Positions 8,612-16,930 of a DNA stretch of 64,000 nucleotides are shown piece after piece. Position numbers and translations under genes: made by a program. Origin of the DNA: Bryobacterales bacterium (GTDB lineage: Bacteria > Acidobacteriota > Terriglobia > Bryobacterales > Bryobacteraceae); NCBI GenBank assembly GCA_003135055.1, contig PLDF01000359.1, positions 940 through 64,939 on the forward strand. Direction: 5' to 3'. Numbering within the stretch: the first letter of the stretch is position 1; every line of letters begins with the position of its first letter. The notes beneath the pieces were generated by a model that made no database searches, was not told the DNA's origin, and saw only the letters and a program-made list of their open reading frames with translations.

Positions 8612-10588
8612 ATGCGTCGTAGCTTGGCTTACTTACTCTTCGCTTCGGCGGTTCTGGCGCAGTCCGGTCGGCCGGTACCGCAACAGGCCCCCATTGACGC
8701 GCTGATCCGGAGTTATCAATCGGCTTACAGCAACGGCAAATTCGACGAAGCCGCGGCGGCACGAGACCAAGCGCGCGCGCTGCTCAATCAAATTCCGGTG
8801 GACGATCCGCAGTACGCCAACTGGGCGCAGCGGGTTTCGGGGATCTACGAGAACGGCGGGTTCGCGCTGCGATCTCGCGACGTTCTGGAACAGGCGTTGA
8901 CCAGAGCCGGAGGCTTGGGCGACTCGTCTCCAACGCGGGTGGCGCTGCTTGATGCGCTGTCGCGTTCCTGGGAGCAGGATCGCAATCTGCTCAAGGCGGT
9001 GAGCTATCTGGGGCAGGCCGCGGCTGAGGCTCAAGCTCCGCTTACGGCGCAATCGACCGCCTCCGTGTCTCGCTGGTTCAGCGGGACGGGCAGTCGGGCA
9101 GCCGTAGTAACTGCCAACTATGCGGATCTCTACCAGCGGCTCCACAGTCTCTACCGGCGCCTTGGCTGCCCACAGGATGCCGCTGCCGTTCTTACCAGAA
9201 TAGCCGCGCACGTGAAGAATAGCGACGGACTCCTCGTCTCGCTCTACCAGCAATATGGTCAGATTGACGAAGCGGCCGCCATCTACAAGCGCCAGGCCGC
9301 GGAGGCCGCCGATTCTCGGCAGGCGGCAGCGGCTTTGCAGTCGCTTGCGAACCTATACCAGAACGCCCAACGCTACGGCGATGCCGTTGCCGCCTTGCAA
9401 CAAGCCATCGGCAAGACTGAGGCTTCGGGAGGCCCGGGCGCTTCTCTCGGGATGCGCCAATCGCTGGCGAACATGTTCCAGCAAGCCGGGCAAGGTCAGG
9501 CAGCTGATGAGGTTTACCAACAGTTGATGGCCGGGAAGACGGACCAGCAAATGTGGATCGTCAACAGCTATGCCAATTTCCTGGAACAGACCAATCGCGT
9601 CGATCAGGCGGAGCGGTTACTGAACGATTACCAGGCCAGCCACTCAAGCGTGGAGCCGGGGGAGCAGCAGACTCTGATGTTGGCTTTGGCGAACGTGGAA
9701 CGGCTGTCCAGGAAGCCCGAACTCGCCGAAGAATACCAGCGCCGCGCATTTACTAACCAGTTCCAGCCCGCTGATGTTGGAGCCGCGGACACCATGCAAC
9801 GCGCGACCGAAGCATTCAATGCCGGCAAGCTGGACGAAGCCTTCAATCTTACTTTGCAAGCGATCGACTCCGCCCGTGGCAGTTTAGATCTACGAAGGGT
9901 GTACCGGATGGCATCCATGCTAACTTCGCAGCAGGCTCCCAACAAAGCGGATGAGATCTACCGGCGTACCATCTCATTGTCCGAACGCTGGTCGCCAGTT
10001 GCGGTCGAGCCACAGTTGACCGCGCAGCAGAATTACGCCAACTTTCTACAGTATCAGGGCCAGTTTAGTGAGTTCGAGCAGGCGGTGGAGCGCTACAGCG
10101 CTACGCTAACGACCGCGCGCGGCGCCGGGACGGGGTGGCTGGAAGATTCTTTGCGCTTGCGCGCCACAACGCTTTACCGGCCCGAAACACGGCAGGACGC
10201 GCTTGCTGCTTCGCAGGAACTAGTCGCGCTGGAGGAGTCGCTCAGCGGCGCTACCAGCGAACCGTATCTCCTTGCGACAGAGACACTCGCCAATACCATG
10301 AAAATTAGCGGAGATAGGGCTGGCGCGCTTCCGTTACGCCGCAAGATCGTGACCATTGCGGATCTGGTCTACGGCGTAAACGATTCGCGTCGCGCCGCAC
10401 TTCGCGTCACCGCCGCAATGGCATACGCACGCGAGGGGCAGTTTGACGAAGCCGAAGCGTTGGCCAAAGAAGCCGTCGCCATCAGCCAGCGCATACAGCC
10501 GCCCCAGCCCGGAGCTTTCGCCAACGAATTGCAGCAAATTTTACAGATGAAACAGGCCGCCCTAGCGGCGTCCGCTCGAAAGCAATAG
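8612..10588 (+). CDS. secreted tetratricopeptide-repeat protein
   Basis: 658 residues with a short signal peptide (MRRSLAYLLFASAVLAQSG). The rest is a run of helical hairpins with TPR spacing: SLANLYQNAQRYGDAVAALQ, AYAREGQFDEAEALAKEAV and similar units spread from residue 25 to the end. TPR arrays bind other proteins, so the protein is most likely a periplasmic or outer-membrane scaffold. No catalytic domain is visible. It lies 75 bases after the FUSC gene on the same strand. Large secreted TPR proteins without other domains are common in Solibacter-like genomes, and the partner cannot be inferred. Confidence 0.85.
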   Translation: MRRSLAYLLFASAVLAQSGRPVPQQAPIDALIRSYQSAYSNGKFDEAAAARDQARALLNQIPVDDPQYANWAQRVSGIYENGGFALRSRDVLEQALTRAGGLGDSSPTRVALLDALSRSWEQDRNLLKAVSYLGQAAAEAQAPLTAQSTASVSRWFSGTGSRAAVVTANYADLYQRLHSLYRRLGCPQDAAAVLTRIAAHVKNSDGLLVSLYQQYGQIDEAAAIYKRQAAEAADSRQAAAALQSLANLYQNAQRYGDAVAALQQAIGKTEASGGPGASLGMRQSLANMFQQAGQGQAADEVYQQLMAGKTDQQMWIVNSYANFLEQTNRVDQAERLLNDYQASHSSVEPGEQQTLMLALANVERLSRKPELAEEYQRRAFTNQFQPADVGAADTMQRATEAFNAGKLDEAFNLTLQAIDSARGSLDLRRVYRMASMLTSQQAPNKADEIYRRTISLSERWSPVAVEPQLTAQQNYANFLQYQGQFSEFEQAVERYSATLTTARGAGTGWLEDSLRLRATTLYRPETRQDALAASQELVALEESLSGATSEPYLLATETLANTMKISGDRAGALPLRRKIVTIADLVYGVNDSRRAALRVTAAMAYAREGQFDEAEALAKEAVAISQRIQPPQPGAFANELQQILQMKQAALAASARKQ

Positions 10589-10632
10589 CCCCAGACGCCT
10601 CAATCGGACCGCGAGATCAGAACTACTCGTTC

Positions 10633-11112
10633 TCAGGGCGCGCGATAGACAACCCGCCATCCGCCCGTCGGGATGGCGACTCCCACCACTGCGCCAATGA
10701 GCGCCCCGATCGGCGTAAAAACCGCTTTGCCGAAGTTGGGAAACCATCCATGGTCGCCATGATCGATTGCGGCTCCGGTCCCGAGGCCGCCGGCCGCTCC
10801 GATGGCGAGTCCGATTAGCGTATTGCGTCCGCGATGCCCCGGGTGTTTCAGCGAAACCAGTTTGATATCCTGGCGCGAAAGCGCCTCCTGACTCGTCGTC
10901 GCGTTAATAGCCAGCGAATCCGGGCTCACGCTCTGCAAGAAGCCGCGCAACGTTTTACCGCCAGCCAGGACGACCCGGATCTCCGACCCGTTTTCCAGAT
11001 GACCGAGGTTGGCCCACTGCTCGATAGGCTTCGCCTGTTGGGCCGCCGCGCTCGCGGCAAGAGCGGCGACCATTGTCGCAAGCAAACTGGACTGCGTCAG
11101 TAGCTTAGTCAT
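10633..11112 (-). CDS. small secreted protein with SH3/Sm-like strand part and glycine-rich tail
   Basis: 159 residues. A signal peptide (LLATMVAALAASAAAQQ) is followed by a beta-rich segment (GSEIRVVLAGGKTLRGFLQ, then DSLAINA) that looks like a small barrel of the Sm/SH3 sort. The C-terminal part has two Gly-rich hydrophobic stretches (GLAIGAAGGLGTGAAIDHG, PIGALIGAVVGVAIPTGG), like glycine-zipper membrane segments. Such proteins are widespread in Acidobacteriota without known function. It is convergent with the TPR gene. The role is unknown. Confidence 0.75.
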   Translation of the reverse strand: MTKLLTQSSLLATMVAALAASAAAQQAKPIEQWANLGHLENGSEIRVVLAGGKTLRGFLQSVSPDSLAINATTSQEALSRQDIKLVSLKHPGHRGRNTLIGLAIGAAGGLGTGAAIDHGDHGWFPNFGKAVFTPIGALIGAVVGVAIPTGGWRVVYRAP

Positions 11113-11350
11113 AGGTCAAGGAGTTCGGTCACCCATTCGAACGCAGGCAAGGAATGCGAGAGTTCGACAGTTCGTCAGGTAGTGTACCGCAACCCGCAAG
11201 CGTTTCAGCATGCGTGAAAGCTTCCTCCGCAACTCTCTGGAATCTACCGTTGGAGGCGCGGCCCTCAGAGCCGCTTGCGCATAGCCGCGAGGGCTCGCTA
11301 TCGGACCGCAGGGCACTTTACCGCGCGGTGGCGCTACCACCCCGAGGCGG

Positions 11351-11378
11351 GACAGACGATCGTTTTTTGCCGTCTGTC
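11351..11378. repeat. palindrome family A (GACAGACG...CGTCTGTC)
   Basis: Perfect 8-base arms GACAGACG/CGTCTGTC around a T-rich loop, followed by the family tail AGGCGGCCGTACTTCAGC. The same arms, loop type and tail recur at 28154-28181 and, reversed, at 18837-18864. The first bases of the window (GTCAGGCGGGCTGTACTTTA) look like the tail of another copy. Confidence 0.85.
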
Positions 11379-11427
11379 AGGCGGCCGTACTTCAGCTCTA
11401 GCTTAGCTAGCGAAACATGACAGGGTA

Positions 11428-11453
11428 ACAGACCACAAAAGGCGATGGTCTGT
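11428..11453. repeat. palindrome family B (ACAGACCA...TGGTCTGT)
   Basis: Perfect 8-base arms ACAGACCA/TGGTCTGT with a 10-base loop, followed by CCTAC. Other copies are at 18614-18638 and 28391-28417. At all three places family B lies within about 250 bases of a family A palindrome. Confidence 0.85.
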
Positions 11454-11517
11454 CCTACGCAGGAGGCCCGCCCCGAGCCGGCTGCAAAAGCCAGGGTCGG
11501 CTGCCCCACAAAGTGCT

Positions 11518-12489
11518 TTACCGCGTTCCGCCCGCGACGCCGCGGTGCTTGCGGGTGAGAATCTCGCGGATGGCGTAGATCCGCCGGTCCTGGCTCTCGA
11601 AGTAGGTCCGCATCATCATCTCGCCGATGAGGCCGGTGCTGAACATCATCAGGCCGGCCAGCAGCAGCAGCCCCGCCGCCATCATCAGCGGTCCGTGCTC
11701 AACCACGATGTCGTGGCCCAATATTTTCGAAACCGCCAGCCAGGCCAGCGTGCCGCCGCCCAGCGTGGTCCCAATCAATCCCAGCGAGCCGAAAAAATGC
11801 ATGGGCCGCGTGAAGTATTTCAGCAGAAACTTGATGGTGAGGATATCGAACAGCACGCGGAAGGTGCGGCCGATGCCGTAGTGCGACTCGCCGGACGCGC
11901 GCGGCACGTTGCGGATGGGAACTTCAGCCACGCGCGCGCCGTAGAAACTGGCCAGAGCGGGAATGAACCGGTGCAGCTCGCCGTAGAGGTTGACGTCTTT
12001 CAAGACCTCGGCGCGATACGCCTTGAACGTGGTGCCGAAATCGCGCAAGTCCATGCCCGACGCTTTCGCCATAAGCCAATTCGCGATGCGCGAAGGAATC
12101 CTGCGCATCACGGCATTATCCACGCGGTCTTTGCGCCAGCCGCTGGCGATATCGAAGCCCTCCTCGATTTTGCGGAGCAGCGCCGGGATGTCCTCGGGCG
12201 CGTGCTGCAAGTCGCCATCCATGGCGATGATCACTTCGCCCTTGGATTCGTGGAAGCCCGCCGAGAGCGCGGCCGTTTGCCCGAAATTGCGGCGCAGCCG
12301 GATCACTTTGAGCCGTCCGTCGGTCTCCACCAGGTTGGCCAACAGCTCGAAGCTGCGGTCGGTAGAGGCGTCGTCGATGAAGATGATTTCGTAGGGACGT
12401 TGCATCTGTTCCAGCACCGACGTCAGGCGGTCGTACAGTGGCAGGATGGAGGGTTCCTCGTTATGGATCGGGATGACGATCGATAGCAT
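11518..12489 (-). CDS. family 2 glycosyltransferase, polyprenyl-phosphate sugar transferase type
   Basis: 323 residues. The GT-A domain opens MLSIVIPIHNEEPSILPLYD. IIFIDDASTDRS is the nucleotide-sugar site, MDGDLQHAPEDIP the D-x-D-like site and SGWRKDRVD a downstream motif. The last 90 residues hold two membrane helices (FFGSLGLIGTTLGGGTLAWL; AAGLLLLAGLMMFSTG), as in DPM1/ArnC/GtrB-like enzymes that load a sugar onto undecaprenyl phosphate. It is a lone minus-strand gene between repeat-rich gaps. The sugar and its final acceptor are unknown. Confidence 0.9.
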   Translation of the reverse strand: MLSIVIPIHNEEPSILPLYDRLTSVLEQMQRPYEIIFIDDASTDRSFELLANLVETDGRLKVIRLRRNFGQTAALSAGFHESKGEVIIAMDGDLQHAPEDIPALLRKIEEGFDIASGWRKDRVDNAVMRRIPSRIANWLMAKASGMDLRDFGTTFKAYRAEVLKDVNLYGELHRFIPALASFYGARVAEVPIRNVPRASGESHYGIGRTFRVLFDILTIKFLLKYFTRPMHFFGSLGLIGTTLGGGTLAWLAVSKILGHDIVVEHGPLMMAAGLLLLAGLMMFSTGLIGEMMMRTYFESQDRRIYAIREILTRKHRGVAGGTR

Positions 12490-12551
12490 GGGGAGCGAAA
12501 ATCCCAGTTTAACACCCAGCGTTGCGTTCGAGGCAACTCGCCGCAGTGAAC

Positions 12552-12629
12552 GGCGCTTACACGTTTTCGGGAAAGGCCGGCTAAAAGACAGAGCCGCGAC
12601 CGTGAGGGGAGCGGGATTTCGCGGCGACT
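12552..12629 (-). repeat. shortened reverse copy of the 163-bp element
   Basis: Read on the minus strand, this region gives the central CTCACGGTCGCGGCTCTGTC and then the right end (GCCGGCCTTTCCCGAAAACG) of the element seen complete at 18657-18819 and 53509-53671. The left end is missing. Confidence 0.75.
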
Positions 12630-12703
12630 AACAGACCAGCGGTCCTGAGACTCGTATGCGTAATAAGAGAGAAGCGATTTCATGCCCAAAAGGAGGATGG
12701 ATC

Positions 12704-13155
12704 ATGATTGAATCGGGCAGTTTGGCATCACGGCGGCGCTGGCTGGGATGGATGTCGGCGGCCTCGCTCAGCTCGGGTGCGCTGGCCGCCGCGCCGGCGA
12801 ATATTTCGAAATCGGCACGTCGCCGGCATACGGTCTGCTCGCCCGTAACGTTCGCGGGCTGACGCTCAACAACGTGCGCTTCGACGTGGTCAAGCCCGAC
12901 CTCCGGCCGGCTGTGGTTCCGGACCATGTGACGGACGCTTCGATCAATGGTCTCGGCGCGCAAGGCAACCCGCAGGCGACATCGGTTTTGCGGTTCATCG
13001 AAACGCAGGATGTGCTGCTGACCGCTTCCCGCGTCCTTACGCCGGCTGCGGTATTTCTACAGGTTGAGGGCGCGGCGAGCCGTGGCATCACGATTGACGG
13101 CGGAGATCCTATCGAAGGCGGCAAATCCATTGGCGTTCGAGGCGGGCGCGGGTAA
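12704..13155 (+). pseudogene. remnant of a secreted right-handed beta-helix (polygalacturonase-like) gene
   Basis: A well-formed start (AGGAGG, then ATG at 12704) encodes a Tat-like signal, SRRRWLGWMSAASLSSGALA. Within 30 codons the frame leads into ISKSARRRHT and soon stops. From about 12800 a second frame carries the C-terminal end of a beta-helix protein: SPAYGLLARNVRGLTLNNVR, then VLRFIETQDVLLTASRVLTP and SRGITIDGGD. The central catalytic coils are missing and the two parts are out of frame. The best reading is a large internal deletion that fused the signal peptide to the extreme C-terminus. The GH28-like identity is inferred from the tail only. Confidence 0.6.
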
Positions 13156-13206
13156 GGACGCGGTGAAGTTGCGGACATGAGATGATTCTGTGCTCTTGTT
13201 GGAAGG

Positions 13207-13352
13207 CACTCCCTCACGGTCGTGGCTCAGTTCGGAGCCGCGCGCGTCAGCCAAGCGGTATTGCGGTTGCAGCTCCGAATCTCGCGGGCGCATAACCCTG
13301 GGTTATCTCTCCCCAGGCGTCGACCGGCCAGGATGCCGGTCCCACCGCGGGT
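13207..13352. repeat. two short dispersed palindromic elements
   Basis: 13207-13258 holds CTCCCTCACGGTCGTGGCTC, then GAGCCGCGCGCGTCAGC and AAGCGGT, matching 21173-21227. 13318-13352 holds GTCGACCGGCCAGGATGCCG followed by GTCCCAC, matching the spacer between hutI and hutU at 58344-58399. Confidence 0.75.
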
Positions 13353-13355
13353 CTG

Positions 13356-13988
13356 TCAGGTGACTCTCTCGGCCCGAACGATAAACCTGTTAGGGGCGGA
13401 GCCAACGAAGTAGAACGGATAACAAGTGACCAGGGTAAGGATCTCACTTACTCCGGGGTCCAGCACCGTGACATTGGATGGTCCCACTACTCTGGTCGAG
13501 ACCACGCGATAGCGAAACTCGCCGAACAGCGTGGTGAGCGTAATGATGTCGTTCCTGCGAATGTTTCGAAGCGGTCGAAAAAACGTGTCGCGGTGTCCGG
13601 AAATACCCACGTTACCCGGTTGGCCCGGCAGCGCCGTACCGGGAATATGTCCAACCGCGCGCCGCAGGGTGCGTCCACTGGTTCCCTCTATGACCATCGC
13701 CGAAAGGCCGAGACGGGGAATCTCAAGGCGGCCAATCAGGCCGTGGGTCAAGGCCGGCAGCGGATTCTTTGGTGACGTGGGGTACGCGATTTGAAGCGCC
13801 CCGTGGTTCGCCGCTTGCCGGTCGTGTAACATGTGTTCGAGCAGCCGGCGCTCCCGGTTCTGGAACATCCAGGTATCCGCCAGAACGAAACCGCAATAGC
13901 CCAGCATTATGACGGCGGCGCCGCCGAGTACCCACTGGCCCGACCGCAGAATCCTGCTCAGCCCACCTTTTTTGAGTACAACCCTCAC
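13356..13988 (-). CDS. class D-like sortase
   Basis: 210 residues. One membrane helix near the N-terminus (about 17-38) is followed by a sortase barrel. Catalytic residues are visible: His132 in GISGHRDTFF, Cys189 in LTLVTCYPF and Arg201 in NRFIVRAE. Sortases cleave a C-terminal sorting signal (LPxTG-like) and join the protein to an amine on the cell surface. They are typical of Gram-positives, so a copy in a genome with LptD is notable. It overlaps the vWA gene upstream by 4 bases, and a protein ending in LPATA plus a membrane helix is encoded 3 kb upstream on the same strand (16931-17650). The class assignment is from the TCYPF motif and is approximate. Confidence 0.9.
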   Translation of the reverse strand: MRVVLKKGGLSRILRSGQWVLGGAAVIMLGYCGFVLADTWMFQNRERRLLEHMLHDRQAANHGALQIAYPTSPKNPLPALTHGLIGRLEIPRLGLSAMVIEGTSGRTLRRAVGHIPGTALPGQPGNVGISGHRDTFFRPLRNIRRNDIITLTTLFGEFRYRVVSTRVVGPSNVTVLDPGVSEILTLVTCYPFYFVGSAPNRFIVRAERVT

Positions 13989-14935
13989 TTCGCGGCCTCG
14001 TGCTTGGCCGGACTCGGTTCGCCGCCGGCGATGTAGCCGGAGCGGGCCCGCACCACCAGCTTGCTACCCGCCGTCCCGCTGGCGGTTACTCGAATCGTCC
14101 GAAGGACGCCGGGCTTCCCGGTGTTGCCGGAAACATATCCGATGGTGTATTGATTGCGAATGTCGCGCGCGATGCGCTCGCAAATCGACACCACGTCATT
14201 GAGTTCCTTCGGAAAGAAGGCTTCGCCCCCAGTTGCCTGAGCAAGACGGCGGAGCACAGTCGGATTCCGGTCGACCTCCGTATCGTCGAAGACGCCGATC
14301 GCGTACATGACAACGCTCGATCGCTCGGCCATCCTCAGTAGCTCGGCCAGGGTGTGCTTGCTTGCGTTGTCGCCGCCATCGCTGACAACGATGAGCGCTC
14401 CTTTATCCTTGCTGCCTGCCTGGAATCGCTCCAGCGCCTCGATGGCCGCGTCGTAAAGCGCCGTCATTCCCGTGGCAGGCGTCATCGAGATCGCGCGTTC
14501 CAGTTCTTCGGAGCGATCGGCGAAGCTGATCGTGTCGGCAAGACCCAGCGTTACTTTCTCGTCGAAGTTGACGACGAACAGCCGGTCTTCCTGGTTGCTT
14601 GTCCGGACAAACGTCCGCGCCGCGGCGGTCACTTCGGGAAGTTTCGGCCCCATGCTTCCGCTATGGTCGATCACCAGACCAACCGTAACGGGAATGTCTT
14701 CGTGCCGGAACAGGCGGATGGATTGCCGGACGCCGTCTTCGTAAACCGTAAAATCCTGCTGGCGCAAATCGGAAGCAAACCCGCCGTTCCGGTTAAGCAC
14801 CGTAGCGTGCAACACCACAAGATCGACGTTGATCGAGATCTTGTATGGTTCCGGCTCTTGACTTTCGCGCGCATCGCCCGCGAGACAGATGATAAGAAGC
14901 GTCGCGAGCGCGAGACTGCTCGCCATCGTTCTCAT
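13985..14935 (-). CDS. secreted vWA-domain protein (acidobacterial VWFA type)
   Basis: 316 residues. The signal peptide is SSLALATLLIICLAGDA. A short beta domain (NVDLVVLHATVLNRNGGFAS...FTVYEDGVRQSI) typical of acidobacterial vWA proteins comes next, then a vWA domain with an intact MIDAS motif (VIDHSGSMGPK), the Thr site in TGMTALYDAA and a third metal loop in VSDGGDNAS. It ends at about QYTIGYVSGN plus a beta tail, with no sorting signal of its own. vWA domains bind proteins through a metal. Its stop overlaps the sortase start, so the two are translationally coupled and may act together at the surface. Confidence 0.9.
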   Translation of the reverse strand: MRTMASSLALATLLIICLAGDARESQEPEPYKISINVDLVVLHATVLNRNGGFASDLRQQDFTVYEDGVRQSIRLFRHEDIPVTVGLVIDHSGSMGPKLPEVTAAARTFVRTSNQEDRLFVVNFDEKVTLGLADTISFADRSEELERAISMTPATGMTALYDAAIEALERFQAGSKDKGALIVVSDGGDNASKHTLAELLRMAERSSVVMYAIGVFDDTEVDRNPTVLRRLAQATGGEAFFPKELNDVVSICERIARDIRNQYTIGYVSGNTGKPGVLRTIRVTASGTAGSKLVVRARSGYIAGGEPSPAKHEAAK

Positions 14936-14990
14936 GGTATCCCCATCACTGCTGTCCTCTCTCGTCGCCGGCTCGCTCAGTCTTGCTTAC

Positions 14991-15106
14991 GTGGCGCACG
15001 CACTCGTGCGTGCAGCGTCCCCACTCATGGGGACGCCTCTTCTGCCGGCGCACCCAAGCGTTCACACGAGTGTGAACGCCCCGGCACGCAGGAGTGCATG
15101 CGCCAC
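14991..15106. repeat. multi-hairpin (cloverleaf-like) element
   Basis: A 116-base element whose ends pair (GTGGCGCACGCACTC with GAGTGCATGCGCCAC, one mismatch). Inside are GCACGCAC/GTGCGTGC (14996-15013), GCGTCCCC/GGGGACGC (15015-15036) and GCGTTCACAC/GTGTGAACGC (15058-15079), all perfect. It fills the gap between the malic enzyme stop and the vWA start. It codes for nothing and has no T-tract. It could be a mobile palindromic unit or a structured leader of the vWA mRNA. Confidence 0.8.
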
Positions 15107-15110
15107 GCAT

Positions 15111-16859
15111 TCAACCGGCCTGGATCTGGCGGTACTCCGGCTGCCACATTGCGTCTTGCACTTGCTGAACGATGTCGTCGAGCTCCACTCCGGCCAATCC
15201 TTCAACCGCCGCGGCCTCCGCGACCGCCGCCGCGACTGTCATCGACACGCTGCGCAAGTCGTCGATATGCGGCAGCAGGGACGCCCCGGGCTGGCGCACC
15301 GCGACCAAACTGGATACGGCGCTCGCCGCAGCCGAGACCATGCCGTCACTGATTCTGCGGGCTCGCGAAACGATGGCGCCCAGGCAGAGACCCGGGTACA
15401 GCATGGCATTATTCACCTGGCCGATGACGTACGTGACTCCCTTATGCGTCACCGGCGCGAACAGGCTGCCGGTGGCAATCAACGCCCGCCCGTCAGTCCA
15501 GGCGATCAGATTGGCCGGGTTGGCCTCGGCTCGCGGCGCGGGATTCGAGAGCGCGAAGATGATCGGCCGTTCCGTATGCGCCGCCATCTCTCTAACAATT
15601 GCTTCCGTGAAACTGCCCGCGTTGGTCGACGCGCCAATCAGCATGGTCGGTTTCACCCGGCGCACCACCTCGGCCAGGCTTACGCCGTTTCCATCCTCGT
15701 CGTGCTTCCAGCCTTTGCTTTCGGCGGCCGGCCGGGCGTATGGCGCCTGATGGTCCTGCAGTCGATCGGCCATGCCGGTCGTGAGCAACCCCTCCCGGTC
15801 CACGCACCAGAAGCGCTTGGCGGCATCCTCTTTGGAGAGCCCCTCGCGTATCATGGCATCGCGAATCTGATCGGCGATGCCAATGCCTGCCGTACCCGCG
15901 CCGAAGATGACCACGCGGTGGTTGCGCAGCGGCGTGCCGCATATGCGGAGAGCGGAAATCGCCGCCGCCAGCGTGATGGCGCCGGTACCCTGCATATCGT
16001 CGTTGAAGGTGCAGATCCGGCCCCGGTACTTCTCGAGGATACGCCGTCCATTGCCCGGTGCGAAATCCTCCCACTGCAGCAGCGCCTTGGGAAACAGCTT
16101 GGTGACGGCTGCAACGTAAGCGTCGATGAAAGCATCGTACCGCTCGCCGCGTATGCGCGCGTGGCGGTTACCGATATACATAGGGTCGCTGAGCAGACTT
16201 TCCCGGTTGGTGCCGACATCGAGCATCACCGGGATCACGCGCGTCGGGTCGATTCCACCCGCCGCCGTGTAGATCGCCAGCTTGCCGATGGACACTTCGA
16301 TGCCGCCTACGCCCCAATCGCCGATTCCCAGTACCTGCTCGGCATCGGTTGCAAGGATCAGGTCGATATCTTCGGGACCGCAGTTAAGGCTGGCAAACGC
16401 CTCTTCGATCGCTTCGGCATGATCGATCGAGAGGTAAAGACCCCGCGGGCGGCGGCACTCGTGATGGTACTGCTCCATCGCCATGCCGACCGTCCGATCG
16501 TTGACTATGGGGATCATCTCGCGCAAGTGCTCCGAGAGCAGCCGGTAAAACAGCACCTCGTTGCGATCGTGCAGGGCGGTCAAGTAGATGTTCCTGCTCA
16601 ACGCATCCGGCAAGCGCTCGTACTGGATGTAGGCGTGCTTCACCTGAGCCTCCAGCGTGCTGATGTCCGGAGGCAGCAAGCCGTTGAGGCGCAACGCTTT
16701 CCTTTCCCCGGCCGTGAACGCTGTCCCTTTGTTCAACGCCGGTGAATTGAGCACGGCCAGCCCGCGATCTTTGGTTTCATGGGTACCGTTGCCGTTCCGA
16801 TGCTGCGGTTTCGGCGCCAGTAGCGGGACCACTCTCTGTCGCATGGCTGTTACCCTCAT
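15111..16859 (-). CDS. maeA: NAD-dependent malic enzyme
   Basis: 582 residues, the size of the large malic enzymes. It oxidatively decarboxylates malate to pyruvate, linking the TCA cycle to pyruvate. Visible features are the N-terminal LNGLLPPDIS, YIQYERLPDALSRNIYL, the catalytic Tyr region of NDRTVGMAMEQY, the metal/malate segment FNDDMQGTGAITLAAAISAL and the dinucleotide site VIFGAGTAGIGIADQI. The start is set by MRVTAMRQRV. NAD rather than NADP is inferred from family resemblance. It lies between the surface-protein gene and the vWA/sortase pair, with no obvious functional link to either. Confidence 0.93.
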   Translation of the reverse strand: MRVTAMRQRVVPLLAPKPQHRNGNGTHETKDRGLAVLNSPALNKGTAFTAGERKALRLNGLLPPDISTLEAQVKHAYIQYERLPDALSRNIYLTALHDRNEVLFYRLLSEHLREMIPIVNDRTVGMAMEQYHHECRRPRGLYLSIDHAEAIEEAFASLNCGPEDIDLILATDAEQVLGIGDWGVGGIEVSIGKLAIYTAAGGIDPTRVIPVMLDVGTNRESLLSDPMYIGNRHARIRGERYDAFIDAYVAAVTKLFPKALLQWEDFAPGNGRRILEKYRGRICTFNDDMQGTGAITLAAAISALRICGTPLRNHRVVIFGAGTAGIGIADQIRDAMIREGLSKEDAAKRFWCVDREGLLTTGMADRLQDHQAPYARPAAESKGWKHDEDGNGVSLAEVVRRVKPTMLIGASTNAGSFTEAIVREMAAHTERPIIFALSNPAPRAEANPANLIAWTDGRALIATGSLFAPVTHKGVTYVIGQVNNAMLYPGLCLGAIVSRARRISDGMVSAAASAVSSLVAVRQPGASLLPHIDDLRSVSMTVAAAVAEAAAVEGLAGVELDDIVQQVQDAMWQPEYRQIQAG

Positions 16860-16930
16860 TGTTCCGTCTTGACTGGTGCGGCGCCCTCAATTAGGAGGCG
16901 CGCCGCGCGCGAGAGAGATCGAGGTCCTGG

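Larger units (their letters stand above)
11113..11517. other. intergenic region with palindromic repeats
   Basis: No gene is supported here. The right half holds two small palindromes described separately (11351-11378 and 11428-11453), of families found again near 18.6-18.9 kb and 28.2-28.4 kb. Confidence 0.6.

Noticed and set aside
13985-14100. Sorting signal on the vWA protein
   Set aside because: The C-terminus (SGYIAGGEPSPAKHEAAK) lacks an LPxTG-like motif and a membrane helix.
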